Shown in pieces: positions 1 through 11,110 of a DNA stretch of 64,000 nucleotides. Position 1 is the first letter of the stretch. Each line of letters opens with the position of its first letter. This stretch comes from Dicyema japonicum. Taxonomy: Eukaryota > Dicyemida > Rhombozoa > Dicyemidae. The translations under genes were made by a program, and so were the position numbers. Below the pieces are notes generated by a model. The model saw nothing but the letters and a program-made list of their open reading frames with translations, was not told the origin of the DNA and did no database searches. Where the stretch lies: positions 93,990 to 157,989 of the forward strand of contig RDEW01000025.1 of the NCBI GenBank assembly GCA_011109175.1, in the 5' to 3' direction.

Positions 1-1260
1 TTTTTGGTAGCTGCCGTCTGCTTTTTTTTATGCTAACAATAAATATGAATTCAAATATTATGAATTGATGTCCAAAGATCATAATAGTACATGAGTAGAT
101 CCCAATAATACAAGTAAAGAAGCCTTCCATGTCTCGGATTAATTGCCAAGATTATCTTTAAATAAAGTGAGTTCTTCCTAAGCTGAGATGAGTAATGGAA
201 ACATTACTAGTGAGATATTGAGTCGCCTTGATGTTCCCACGTTATTTTTGAATTCCCGTGATGTCTCGTCGTTACCAGTTCTGTCAACTAAGTGTCAGCT
301 GATAGTACTCTTATCTTGTATATTGAATCTTGATCAAGAAAGTTAGTCTAAATTTCCATATATCTTCGACGGTGGTTTGTGTTGAAATCTCGTGACATGT
401 AAAATTGTGGCGCAGTTGAATTTTTGAAAGATCCACTGCGCCATCTGTGGAGACATACTCCGTCTGATGTTGATCCTTAGCTCTGAAACCGAATTAACTA
501 AGTAAAGACATGTATCCCTGCACTTGATTCAAAACAATCAATGCCAAACTTTTGTAGAGTAGCAGTAAGATGACTAGCCGTAGATTTTCAAATGGCTCTG
601 CCCTGTAGGATTTTGAATGAAAATTAAGAAGCTTTATATCCGCGGTTATGAAGAATTTGTAGCGAACATGTCTTTCAGTATATTTTCAAAAAAAAGTCTG
701 TCGTAATTTAGCTGTTCTAGACAGATTTGGGTCCTGGACTACATTTGTTCTTTTGCATTGCAGGGATCACTGAAATTATTTGCTACTGAGAGTTTTTTTC
801 CTAAGAAAATGGTTCGACGTGAACATTCTCATTATGGAATTTACTTTAAAGTGGTGGTCAGCAATGATTTATGTGAGCTGTAGCATATTCGGTACCTTCC
901 GTCCTAGTCTTGAATTTCAGATTATTACTTTTTTCGATTCATAATGCCGTATTGACGATGACATTTCGCTGTGTTGAATTTGTACGCCTGGTTTATAGTT
1001 TTTTTATGGATGCCAATTATATAATAGAGAGATATCACGATATTTGCCTGAGGTCCTATGAGTTTGATGTGAATACAACAGGCATATACTCGGCTGGGTC
1101 GTAGAAATTTGATCGTCTTGTAAAATTCAATTCTTCCCTCCCTTCCTCAACCATTCTGTCAGTCAAGTTTCTCACGTGATCCTGAAATGCTCCAAGAGAG
1201 ACTTCAGCTAGGCACGATGTCCCTCCCTCGAGCCCACGCTGGTATGCATTGACCGTATAA
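1..1260. other. AT-rich intergenic sequence, no gene recognised
   Basis: I see no open frame that resembles a known family here. Bases about 120-225 resemble the 3' tail found with SINE copies elsewhere (compare about 15640-15690 and 47390-47450: an AAATAAAGTGAGTTCT-like stretch followed by GTAAACATTAC-like bases), so this part is probably a worn SINE end. Confidence 0.5.
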
Positions 1261-1690
1261 TTGATTCCTCTTAGTTGCAACGACACGTTCCTTGATTACT
1301 ACGTATTAAGGATTTGGGATAAGGCCTGCATCGACACCTTTTCCCAGTCGACACTTGCTGGTTCCGCGTTGAAAGCTGGGGAGGCTGCTCGGACTTTCGA
1401 GAATTTCAAAATAAAAAAATACGATAGCCTCTCCACAAGATTCCATGTACATCCCGTTGTTGTAGAGACGAGTGGAGTCTTCGGGCCAAAGACGATCTCT
1501 TTTCTAAGATCGCTTGGGTCAATTGTTTCGAAAGTCAGTAATGAGCGTGGGAAACCTAATGTTTGTTCCAAAGGATTTCTCTGGCATTTGTTAGGGGAAA
1601 CAGCCATTCTCTTCTATCAGCTAGATTATTTTGATTTTCTTGTTTCATAATCAATTGTTTTTAATTAAAAAAATAACTAACAATTAAATT
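1261..1690 (+). mobile_element. 3' stub of an RLE-type non-LTR retrotransposon
   Basis: The reading frame 1261-1650 matches the carboxy-terminal, restriction-like-endonuclease end of the element at 30640-31327. The shared pattern runs WD-x-x-C-x-DTF, then KAGEAARTFENFKIKKYDSLS, then VETSGVFGPK, then FLRSLGS. Two further stubs of the same subfamily lie at 14930-15450 and 20190-21070, all on the plus strand. The 5' part (RT, RPD motif) is missing, as expected for a truncated LINE insertion. The 3' end passes into an AT-rich tail without a clear poly(A). Confidence 0.75.
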
Positions 1691-2640
1691 AAATTCTTTT
1701 CCTTATTGATGAAGAGCGGATTCGAGAAGCAGCGATTCGGGAGGTTTGACTGTATATTAAATCTCGAATGAAAAATGTCACACGTAGCGTTCCAAACGAC
1801 ACAAATAGGATCTGGGACTCCACTAATAGGATCTTTTGGAATCCATTTTTATTCATCTTTCGCGCTATTTTCATGTGTCCGTTTATACCCCATAATTTGC
1901 CCCACACATAACGAGAAAATATTATTAATTGAGCACAGTTCGCCACATAGGTGGATTCATTAACTTGTATCGCGAAATTTTTCATGGCATTAACTTTTTA
2001 TTTGATTTACAAACTGTTAAAATAAATAATATAATATCAATGACCTGCTGCTTAATATTTTTTGACATTTTAAAAAATCGTCGATGAACAGTATCAATAG
2101 TGGTATATCCGAAATCGTATTTTCAGCTGAGTGTGGATAAGAGTACGCACTATGTCTTTACAACAAGGAAGAATCAGTTTTTTGGCAATATTGTGAGGTT
2201 TCTTTTTTTTCGCTATACGTAATGAAATCATGTAAGATGAAGAGGACTTGAAGATTTTATTATTCCCATATCTAAGATTGGAATAGCCATACTCCGAGAA
2301 AACTCGTTCGTCACGCAGCACGCCAGCAGGCTTCCTCAACTGACATTTGTTTTAATTGTTAAAAAATTTTTCTTAAATAAAAAAACAAAAAAAAACTTAA
2401 TTAATTCTGTGTTAAAAATAATTTATTCATTAATTCGTTAATCGATTGATTCAAATTCATTCATTTATTTTAACAGCGAGATTTTCTCATGAGATGTTGT
2501 GATTTTATGCTTAGACACAAATTTAATAAATTAATTCTAATCATGACCCTTGTACTTTAATATTTAATGACTAGTCAATCCTTCTTATTTTTTTATTTCA
2601 CACAAAAAACACCTTCAATGATTATTATCAGGTAAAATAC
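1691..2640. other. Intergenic, no supported gene
   Basis: Contains short open frames on both strands (for example an 81-residue basic frame on the minus strand at 2094-2339) but none resembles a known family, and they lack the exon/mini-intron pattern seen in recognised genes. Confidence 0.4.
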
Positions 2641-2682
2641 AAGTTTCTGTTTGTCGTTATTTCAGGTTAAATAAACTTATTA

Positions 2683-3448
2683 TTGATAGAACCGAACAAC
2701 GTGCAGAAAAGGGATGCCATAAGGGAAACATGGGGAAACGTAAGGCTATTGGAAAAGATGAATTCTACAATTGTTTTCTTCATCGGACAAAGTAGGACTA
2801 GGAAAATGTCGTTGATAGAGAACGAACAAAAATTGCATAATGACATTGTCATTAGTAAAAACTTTATCGAAGATTACCATAATTTGACCCTAAAAGTGGA
2901 AAATGCATTCACTTGGGCATTGAATGAGTTTAGAGACTTTGATTACTTCATTAAAATCGACGATGACGTCCTTTTGAATGTCGAAAATTTTTTCCTTTTC
3001 CTAACAAAAGCATGTCCAACAAATTTGACAGCCATACTCCATTCATATTTTGTTCAGCCAACCCTATATATATCCAGATAGAAATCCCAAAAGCAAGTGG
3101 TACCCTTTATCTTTATTAAGGTTTATTAGCAAAGATCAATATCCTAATTCAACTTACCCAGATTTTTGTGGTGGACACACGTATTTGATATCTAAGCAGG
3201 CCATCCCTCAAATTTTGAATAACTGTGGAAACCTAATCAAGCTATATTTGGAGGACGTTTATATCACTGGTGAATTTATTAACTAATTTAGTAGGATTAT
3301 GCAGACTTGAAAATAATATCCCACTACTTGTGCACCCTAAATTTATTTTAAACTATCCGATATTTGCAGATTTAAGGATTATGCGACACAACTAAATCAT
3401 TCAGAAGAATCTCTAAAGGATTTATTTGAAAAAATAAAGAACTGTTGA
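2683..3448 (+). CDS. Beta-1,3-galactosyltransferase-like (GT31), 5' end unresolved
   Basis: Golgi glycosyltransferases of family GT31 transfer a hexose from a UDP-sugar in beta-1,3 linkage. Seen here: RDAIRETWG near the start (family RxxxRxTWG), IKIDDDVLLN with the metal-binding DDD/DxD, KSKW plus YPNSTYPDFCGG, then LEDVYITVGLC (family EDVYVG). The last two blocks join only if introns 3100-3120 (21 nt) and 3270-3291 (22 nt) are removed. The end, HSEESLKDLFEKIKNC, sits in another frame and stops at 3448, so one more splice or shift near 3365 is needed. The membrane anchor normally found at the N terminus is not identified; an acceptor-like TTTCAG lies at about 2660. A +1 frame offset occurs between about 3045 and 3082 with TAG in the first frame. 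It may be a live gene with assembly error or a recent pseudogene. Confidence 0.75.
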
Positions 3449-4680
3449 TAATCACAAGTTCATAATTAGAGACAGTTATTTTGGTTTTAACGAGGATTGG
3501 TTTGCTTGATTGTAATAATTATGCGGCATGTCAAATATAGTGTTCCCGACAATAGCGTCAATAATTTTTTTACAGTAAAAATAACCTTTTTTAAAATTTT
3601 CTCATTATAATCACCTCAGAAAAATATTCTAGTTAATTTTCCAATCTTAATAAAAAAAGCTTAAATAATTTAATAGAATTAGTTTAAATTAGAAAAATAA
3701 GTTTGGCTTGAAGAGTGACCTTCACTGCGGCGAAACAGAATTGTCGGAAGAGCATTCTTTGGTTCTCCTTCTACGTTAGCTATAACAACTGTTCTTTACT
3801 TAAATAAAGTGTGTGTTCTGCTTAAGCAGAGCCATAGCTGATATGGCTTCGCGGAAAGTGCGATAGTGCATTTTTCAGGGCAATATTGATTATATATAGT
3901 ATTCATAAAATAGGTCAAAATAGGAAATTTGAGAGGAAAAAAATATTATTTGTATCTCAGTGAGCTGAAATAGGTCAAAAAGTCTAGATATCTCTTGAAA
4001 TCTTTTTTTACCGTCATTATTAGAAATAAATTTGTTGATTGGCTAATTTGAAAAGGTTTATGTATTGAGAATGGAAATAAAGGAGAATTAGTAGGAAAAG
4101 TGTCAATTTCATAGACAGTTTACACTGTAAAGTAATTGAGTTCGAATCTTTATGAAAACCAACCAACGAAGATAAATTACTTTCAAATAATTTTATCCTA
4201 TAACTTTCCTCCTGTTCTTTAATGGGTTAAATCTCGCAAACAAGTAGATTTAATTCAGGCCAAGCTAAACTATTTATTAAGAGACTTCTCCATGTCAAAA
4301 ATAGCCTCACTAACTTGTAGGAGGCAAGCAGATATTAAATAGGACGCAGCAGATGTTGGTCGCTCCCATAGATCGGTCAGTCCCGGTATTGTAGATCAAT
4401 ATTGTGCCAATTAATGATATTCAAAAGGTTTTTGTTGTCAACACGTGGAGGTTGCAAAAGGAACAGAGGATATCGTATGTTGGTAGATATTGGTAGTGCC
4501 CACATCGTAGGCGAGCAAAGTTCACTCGGACATCCCTCGGAAGAGAAGATTCTGATTGGTCTATTGGAGGAGGGAGTCGGTGTAGTATTTTATTGTTTCC
4601 GAGTCTTCGGATGCTACTCGTAGAAAAAAACGTGCATCTGTTTCAGACGACTATTGTCATTGGGGTTGGAAGGGATGGAT
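3449..4680. other. Intergenic with worn repeats
   Basis: Bases about 3715-3860 contain the SINE-1 3' region (AACTGTTCTTTACTT, AAATAAAGTGTGTGTTCT). The stretch about 4140-4260 (ACCAACCAACGAAGATAAATTACTTT and onward) recurs at about 7930-8030. No gene seen; the 73-residue frame at 4402-4623 has no family resemblance. Confidence 0.45.
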
Positions 4681-5830
4681 GATAACATTCTAGACAGGTC
4701 ACTTGTCATAATAATTTTTCTTTTGTTGCATAGGAAGTGGCAGGGATGTTCTAGGCTGTAGGCTTGGGAGAGGAACTGCAGGGCTCTCATTTCCAGATGG
4801 TGTCCAATTGGGAGGATCTTTGATTCCCAATGTAGATGATCAACAGGGATTGATCTGAGACATTCATTAATTGTCCTGAGCGCGATGTTTGTATTTTGTG
4901 TAGTTTGTCAATAGAAGTAAGAGAGGCAGAGGTTGACCAGCAAGGACTTGCATAGTTAATAGTTGTTCGAATGAATTGTTTATATATGATGGTTAGAGCT
5001 TCTTTGCTTTAGCCGAAGGAATGACCTGACAAAGCTTTAAGTAAGTTGATCATGTGAGATGTCTAACATGTTTAGAGAAAGTCAGTAGTTGGTCATAAAT
5101 AACTCCAAGTATTTTGGGGTGTTTCGTAACGGTGAGTGTTTTATAATGAATTGTTAAAATTGGTTAAAAATTTAGTTGGCGACGGTTGGGCGTTAATAAA
5201 GTGACGGTGAATTTCTATGGAGAGGGGGATAGGTGGTTTGCTCCAAGCCACTTTTCAAGAGTGTTCAAATGGTTCTGAACATCTTTCTCTGCTTCGTTAA
5301 CGTCTATGTCTTTAGAGGCGATAATCAGGTCATCCGCATACGATAGGAGAAGTGTTTTGGAATTGGTTGGAATATCGCTCATGTGCAAGTTAAATAAGGT
5401 AGGTGACAAAACGGAGCCTTGGGGAACTCCATTTGGAAGGACTCGGTAGTAAGATAGACAAGACTTAATTTCAGCCCGACCAATTCTTACAGAAAGGAAA
5501 TTTGTTAGCCAATTCTGAAGACGTGGATGAATTCGAGATGCAAGAATTTTGTTACTTAGGACCCGCCTTGATGTTCGATCAAACGTCTTGGTTAGGTCAA
5601 TGATAGTCCGTTTGGGAAGATTATAATTGTTGAAACCATCAGCGATATGTTGAGATATGGTAGAGATATGTGTTGATGTTGAGTATTGTGGACGAAGCCT
5701 TGTTGAAAATCAGGGAAGGGAAGAAACTTCGATGTTAGTTTCAATACAACACGTTCAACAATTTTCGATACTACAGATAGTAGTGAAATTGGTCTGAAAG
5801 ATCCCGGATCCGAAAGATCTTTTTGAGCTT
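4680..5830 (-). mobile_element. Jockey/CR1-like LINE ('LINE-J'), RT fragment, minus strand
   Basis: Reading the minus strand from about 5830 downward gives, across several broken frames: palm segment with IDLTKTFDRTSRR (motif A region), LPNGVPQGSVLSPTLFNLH (motif B), LSYADDLIIAS (YADD catalytic motif C, in the intact frame 5215-5409), HPKILGVIYDQLLTFSKH (thumb), then a C-terminal IYKQFIRTTINYASPCW-like block. Multiple stops and shifts show it is dead. Related pieces occur at 6345-6690, 10260-11110, 24640-25010, 26220-26425, 40280-40600, 56130-56860, 57060-57235 and 61900-62245. Confidence 0.85.
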
Positions 5831-5929
5831 AAGGATTGGGATTATTCATATTGACTGTTTTTTTGCTACTTTGTGGACATTGTTCAAAACAGACATGTAC
5901 TACAACACAAAAGATACAATTATTAACAG

Positions 5930-6240
5930 CATTTTCACGAGAGCCATAATATTTATAGTTCCGCATAGGCAGGACACACACTTTAAGTAAAGAACAGTTA
6001 ATTTTAACATCGTAAAACCAAGGAATGATCTTCACTTCTTTTTTTCTTTTTCTTGTGTGGGTCCTTTTTGACAATTCAGTTCCACAGTAAGTATCCACTG
6101 ATGACGGCGTCACTCGTCAAACCCTTTTGGCATCGTAGATGCGTGGAACCTTCCACCAGGTGAACAGCAGCGATAATCGAACCCGTAACCTAAGTCACTT
6201 TAGACCGACACCTAACCACTATGCCACCCAGCTAAGCCTG
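5930..6240 (-). repeat. tRNA-derived SINE ('SINE-1'), minus strand
   Basis: On the minus strand the 5' end starts at about 6240 with a tRNA-like head: GGTGGCATAGTGGTTAGG (A-box position) and, about 40 bases on, GGTTCGATTATCGC (B-box; consensus GGTTCGANNCC). A conserved non-tRNA body follows (CCACGCATCTACGATGC, then GACGCCGTCATCAGTGG) and a tail rich in A and G. Same family at 17455-17665, 47150-47420 and 62270-62510, with fragments near 3720, 8040-8200 and 19800-19955. Confidence 0.8.
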
Positions 6241-6344
6241 GGGTTAATAATAGAATACGACACCGTGTAAAATATTAAATACATAATTTTCGAATCATTA
6301 TTACTTGCATTAAAGCTTTTCTATAGGTCGTGACAAAGCATTTA

Positions 6345-6690
6345 TTATTATTACCCCCAGGATCACTGGGTTAAAGAGAAAGAAATAAAAGTTATCATCT
6401 CAGTGATCCCAGACCGACAAAGGATAGATTCCGGCAAGGTCGAGAATCCTGAACAGCTCTTTTCATTGGACAAATTTCTGTATGATTGTATATATTTCGA
6501 TAGTGTATGGAATAGAGGGCAGCTCGGTAAACTAGCCTCCTTTAAGAGTTTCCGTTGTAATTCGATTAAGAAATTTTCATTGAGCTGGATTTTGTGTTCT
6601 GGTCCAATTAACCTTATTGCAGTCTCCTTTGCGGATAGTTTCGATGAGGAAAGCATTTGCAACACGGAAATCAAATTAATAGTTAATTTT
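6345..6690 (-). mobile_element. LINE-J 3' end, minus strand
   Basis: Minus frame 6363-6674 corresponds to the plus-strand copy at 10850-11100 (shared IRLIGPEHKIQ, LPSCPLFH, then a terminal GGSGIT-like end). After it comes the family signature CAGTGATCC.GGGGTAATAATAATAA, that is, a short (TAA)n microsatellite tail typical of CR1/jockey-like 3' ends. Fragment only, non-functional. Confidence 0.75.
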
Positions 6691-7099
6691 TTTGTAAACT
6701 TTTTTTCTTTTATCTGTTATTTAATGACTTGAATCTGTAAGAAAGTAAAGTTAAATATTAGATTTAGGTCAATATGAACTACCTATTCATGTGCAAAATG
6801 AAGAGGTAATGAATCATACCAATTGAGATTGCTAAAGACACCAAAAATGATGAATTTAGTCACTAGTCAAATTTTATCAATAATGTGAATGTCCAATACA
6901 AAAATCAAATTTTCGATACTACCATTAATGCAGCAACTATGAAAGATTTGATTATCTGCAGCTTTCAGTGCGCTTCAAGCTAAGAATCCTAGTTGGGATT
7001 AATGCTTTTTCTTAAATCTCAAGAAAATCTCAATGATTTAATTAAAAATGCATGAAATAGGTCAAAAAATAAATTTCACCAAAAGATAAAATGTTCATT

Positions 7100-8770
7100 C
7101 ACTTGACTGCTTTATCCGAGACAGTCCGATCACTGTAACGATTTCTCTAAAGCCGAAAATAGAGACCTTCTGTTGTGATCAATCTAATATTAAGCCACGT
7201 TCATCTTTTCTGTGTTAAATAATAATAATTCAAAAATTTTTATATCCCCCAAGTAGGACAGTTATATGCAAGCATAGGTTTCACGATCGAGTTATACAAT
7301 CGGTTTCGGAATCAGATAGATGTCGTTCATTTTCTTATGAAATCTTTTCGTACAATGTTAGGAGATATCGTTGAAAATACTTTTCGTCATAAATATGTTT
7401 TTCCTATCGAGTTACCTACATAAACTGGACAACGCTATAGATGTCCCCTTTTTTCTGAACCTCTTCGGGTTTAAAACAAATCACCTTTTAAATGTCCTGA
7501 ACTTTACGCTGTCGACCTACCATGCCAAAGTTGACCGATCTATGGCAGCTACCGGTATATGCAGCTCTCACTTAATAGCAACTGGTCTCTTACAAGTTAG
7601 TGCGGCAGGGGTAACACATTAACTAGCTACATGTTCAATTTTATATAAAAACTCGAAGATTTAAAAAAATAAAAATCGATAAAAATTCTCTCTATTGACC
7701 TAAAAAATAAATTGACCTTAATTAGGATCATAACCGTTTTGTTTTTCATAGCTTAATCAGTGATTTGAATAAAGTTCTCTGTTCTATATTTCATTTCTGT
7801 ATGGCTCATCATCTACCACTGAACACAGAACACGAATCTGGTTTATTAAGATAGAAAGATCGAGTGAGATGATAAATAGTCCACATTGCTGTCTTTGATT
7901 GACCAAATCTCAAGGACGATGTAGTTATTAGAACCAACCAACAAAGATAAATTACTTTTAATCAATTTTATCCTATAACTTTCCTCCTGTTACTCTAGCT
8001 AACAAGTTTATTTAATTCAGGTCAAGTTAAACTATTTAAGAAACCCAAAACGACAATATCTTACTTATTTTAACTCATATGTGGAAGACATTGAAAGTGT
8101 TCTTCTCTTCTCGTTCTTTTCTTTTTGTGTGTTAGTTCAGAACCACAAAAAACCGTAGATGTGTGAAACCTTCAAATAGTAATTTATATCAAGAAATTAA
8201 AAATTCATTTCAATAATAACTGTTCACACAACAAATATGAAAGATTTGATATTCTGCAACATCCATAACTTTAAAGAGTATAGTCCGCGTAAAATTAAGC
8301 ATCCTAGGTTTAAGTTTATTGCTTATCCTCAATTCTAAAAAAAGCTTAAAAAATTTATTAGATTTAGCTTAAATGAATAAAATAGGTCAAAAAGGCAAAA
8401 TGGCAAAAAATAGAGGGCTATTTGAAAAGACTTTAAAGAGTACACAAGCTGAAGAGAGGCATGGTATATTGATGCCTGTTGATGAAGATGACGGCATGGA
8501 ATGTCAACCTAGGGTAGTCTCTGAATGTAGGAGACTGGTCCACATGTTCTGTCGCAATATTTAATGGATCCAAACACGAATAACCTCAAATCTATTCTGC
8601 GCAATAAGCAAAATCCCAACAACGCACAGTATTTGTTGTTCCTTAAAATTACAGTCTCGGTCAGTTCTTCGGTAAGATAAAAATAAAGAGGTCGACAAAA
8701 AGCCTGTGTCAAACCTGAAAAAGAAGAAGTGTTTGAACAAAAATAAGATCTATTAAAACTTAGAGAAAGA
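7100..8770. other. Middle of unit-U copy 1, no supported gene
   Basis: Open frames 7371-7622 (+, starts with a hydrophobic stretch), 8373-8564 (+) and 8509-8712 (-) do not resemble known proteins and are not conserved in the other unit-U copies as far as I can read. Confidence 0.35.
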
Positions 8771-8939
8771 ATTGAGTAAGAAAAAGAAATACCATTAACC
8801 CAACAAATCCCAATTCTAACTAAGACTAACTAGTACTCATCGTTGATGAATAGCTTTTTCTGATCCAAATATTCCTAAAATAAATAATTTGATCAAACAT
8901 AGTCGTCCATTCTGACCTTTCTCGATTTTATCTAAAATC

Positions 8940-9833
8940 TTGACCAAAGTAACCAACCTTTCTAATGATTTTATAAGTAATCATTCCAAGGGATATAACG
9001 AACAAGGATGAGAAAGCCAAAAATAAAGAGACGATTATAGTCTTTCTGTTGTGATCGATCTAATAATGAGTAACATTCATTACCCAAGAATAAAGTCTGA
9101 CGCTGAAAGGAACTAAAACTCACAAAATTTAGTACCATTTTGATGGTGAATTAAATGCTCTCTTGAGAAATGCGTTGGATGCTCGATTTTCTTCAATTTC
9201 TTTTTGAGACAATTTACAAGGTTGTTTATTTTTTCTAAAATAAATTAATATTTTAATAATTTTAGTTGATCTTTTATACCTTCTATGGAAAGATGGTTTT
9301 TTTTATTTAGGTCAGTGTTCTCATTTCGTTCATGATAATTGACATTTTTGAATGAATCCTCGTTTTTTGTATTAGGGGGATACATGATGTTTTTATTTAG
9401 GTCAGTGTTCTCATTTTGTTCATGATGATTAACATTTTTGAATGAATCCTCGTTTTTTGTATTAGGAGGATACATGATGTTTTTATTTAGGTCAGTGTTC
9501 TCATTTTGTTCATGATAATTGACATTTTTGAATGAATCCTCGTTTTTTGTATTAGGAGGATAAACAATATAATCAATTCTATTGTCATCTCTATGGTTTT
9601 CAAAGTAAGCCAAATCATTAGGATGAATTATATAATCTAGAATTTAGATTACCTTCACCTTGTGTTAGCTCATTTTCATAATCTGAGAGTTTGACAAAAC
9701 TTTCCGTAATTTTCACTGGATTCTCGTTTGATTGGTTTTGAGTTGTCGTCTTTGTTGCTTCCAATTCGATTGGTCGTTGTGTAGTTGTTTTTGCTAATAT
9801 TTGTAAATAATTTAGAATTAAGAGAATAAGCAA
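8940..9833 (-). CDS. Predicted secreted/type I membrane protein with three 30-residue repeats
   Basis: Function unknown. The minus frame 9833-9618 begins MLILLILNYLQILA (signal-peptide-like) and goes on Thr/Asn-rich. A second frame, 9613-9245, holds three near-identical 90-bp repeats (starts near 9311, 9401, 9491 on the plus strand) encoding units with YPPNTKNEDSFKNVN and NENTDLNK. Downstream, after small introns that I cannot fix with certainty, a hydrophobic run (SLFLAFSSLFVIS) followed by a basic tail (YKIIRKVGYFG) lies at about 9050-8950. That would give signal peptide, repeat ectodomain, one membrane helix and a short cytoplasmic tail. The two other copies of the unit have a single repeat or none and lack this start codon, so this may be the only intact member here. 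Confidence 0.5.
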
Positions 9834-10259
9834 AATTGAAATAATCTAACCTTTCTTATGAAATCCAAAATTTTTAATTATTCTCACTTAAATAAATTAA
9901 AAATAATACGTAGATCGTTAAATTTAAATTCGCTTTGGATATTTTGAAAGAGTAGTAATAGACTTAGTATTATCATCTAAAAAGTTAATACACCACATCA
10001 AACCATTGTATCTGTGTCTCATTATAATAATATGCTTTATTTATTAAAAAATGGTTCTCCACAATAAAATTCAATTATTATTTTATTCGTTAAATATTTA
10101 AAATAATAATTAAAATATTATTTTTTTAGAATCGTGATTAGTTATCATATCATAAGTTTACTTGTCAGTCCATCCTTGTAGGATAGGGGCAGTGTAACTC
10201 TTTTTTTAAATGTCTCCAGGAGAGGATTAGGCATTTTCCAACTTCTTAAATGGGAGACG

Positions 10260-11110
10260 TGGACAAGTGATTTGCAATAACATAAAGTCAAAATCCCGTC
10301 TAATACTAAATGGAGTCCCTCAAGAATCCCCACTATCGCCAGCCTTTTTCAATCTCTACATAAACGGCATGCCACAAACCTGTAATAAAAACTGCCTAAT
10401 CCTCTCCTATGCCGGCGATATCATTCTTTCCTCCATGGACAAAACTATTCAATCACCGACTCAGTCCGCTCAAGAAATGCTTGACATGTTCAAACAATTG
10501 CTGTAGAAGCCGATACTCGACGCATCAGCAACAAAGCCCTCTGTCACGCTGTTTACCACTTACAAAAGAAAGCTCTGTGTCTAACCAAAAATCTTTATGA
10601 AGAACCCGGCTATTTCTAATAACAAAACACCGAAAATTCTGGGAGTCACCTTTATCCGACATGTTGAAAAGATAATAACTTCTGCTCTGAGGAAATTGAG
10701 AAATTTAAAAATGCTCTTAAAAACACTTAGAGACCAAATTGGTGTCCTTGCTACGATTTATGAACAGTTTATCCGACCCACGATGACGTATGCAAGTCTT
10801 TCGTGGGCAATGCAGATTTCACAATCCTCCTCATTGAAACTATACGAATTGAGGTGACCGCAATAAGGATAATTGGACCAGAACACAAAATCCAGCCCAT
10901 TGAAAATCTCTTAATCGAATTACAAGGAAACTCTTAGAGAAGGCTAGTTTACCGAGCTGCCCTCTATTCCATGCACTATCGAATTATCTACAATCATACA
11001 GAAATTTTGAGCCGCCATGTCCAATGAGGAGAGCTGTTTAGGATTCTCGACCCCACCGGACTCGTCCTATCCCTTGTCGGTCTGGGATCACTTAGTTAGT
11101 TGAGAACCTT
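10260..11110 (+). mobile_element. LINE-J fragment with RT and 3' end, plus strand
   Basis: Frame 10267-10506 has LNGVPQESPLSPAFFNLYI (RT motif B) and LSYAGDIILS, where the catalytic YADD has become YAGD. Frame 10597-10857 has ILGVTFIRHVEKI and IYEQFIRPTMTYASLSW, the thumb and C-terminal block. It ends at about 11100 with GGGATCACTTAGTTAGTTGAG, the LINE-J 3' signature. Frame breaks and the D-to-G change in the catalytic motif show it is inactive. Confidence 0.85.

Larger units (their letters stand above)
6690..10070 (-). repeat. Dispersed 'unit U', copy 1 (minus strand)
   Basis: Read on the minus strand, the stretch 10070 to about 8800 matches the plus-strand stretches 18370-19350 and 22060-23170, including non-coding flanks (AAGCATATTATTATAATGAGA..., ...GAGAAAGGTCAGAATG...). 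The far end about 7090-6700 matches 23600-23950. Between them are unrelated or worn bases with a SINE-1 fragment (about 8040-8200). The unit carries the repeat-protein gene annotated at 8940-9833. Terminal repeats or a transposase were not found, so whether it is a mobile element or a duplicated gene family is open. Confidence 0.6.

Noticed and set aside
4402-4623. 73-residue plus-strand frame
   Set aside because: No family resemblance, no mini-intron pattern, lies beside LINE-J debris.
7371-7622. 83-residue frame with a hydrophobic start
   Set aside because: Not conserved in the other unit-U copies and no recognised domain.
9305-9560. CRISPR-like array of 90-bp repeats
   Set aside because: Eukaryotic context, repeats are contiguous and coding in frame (30 residues), with no spacers.
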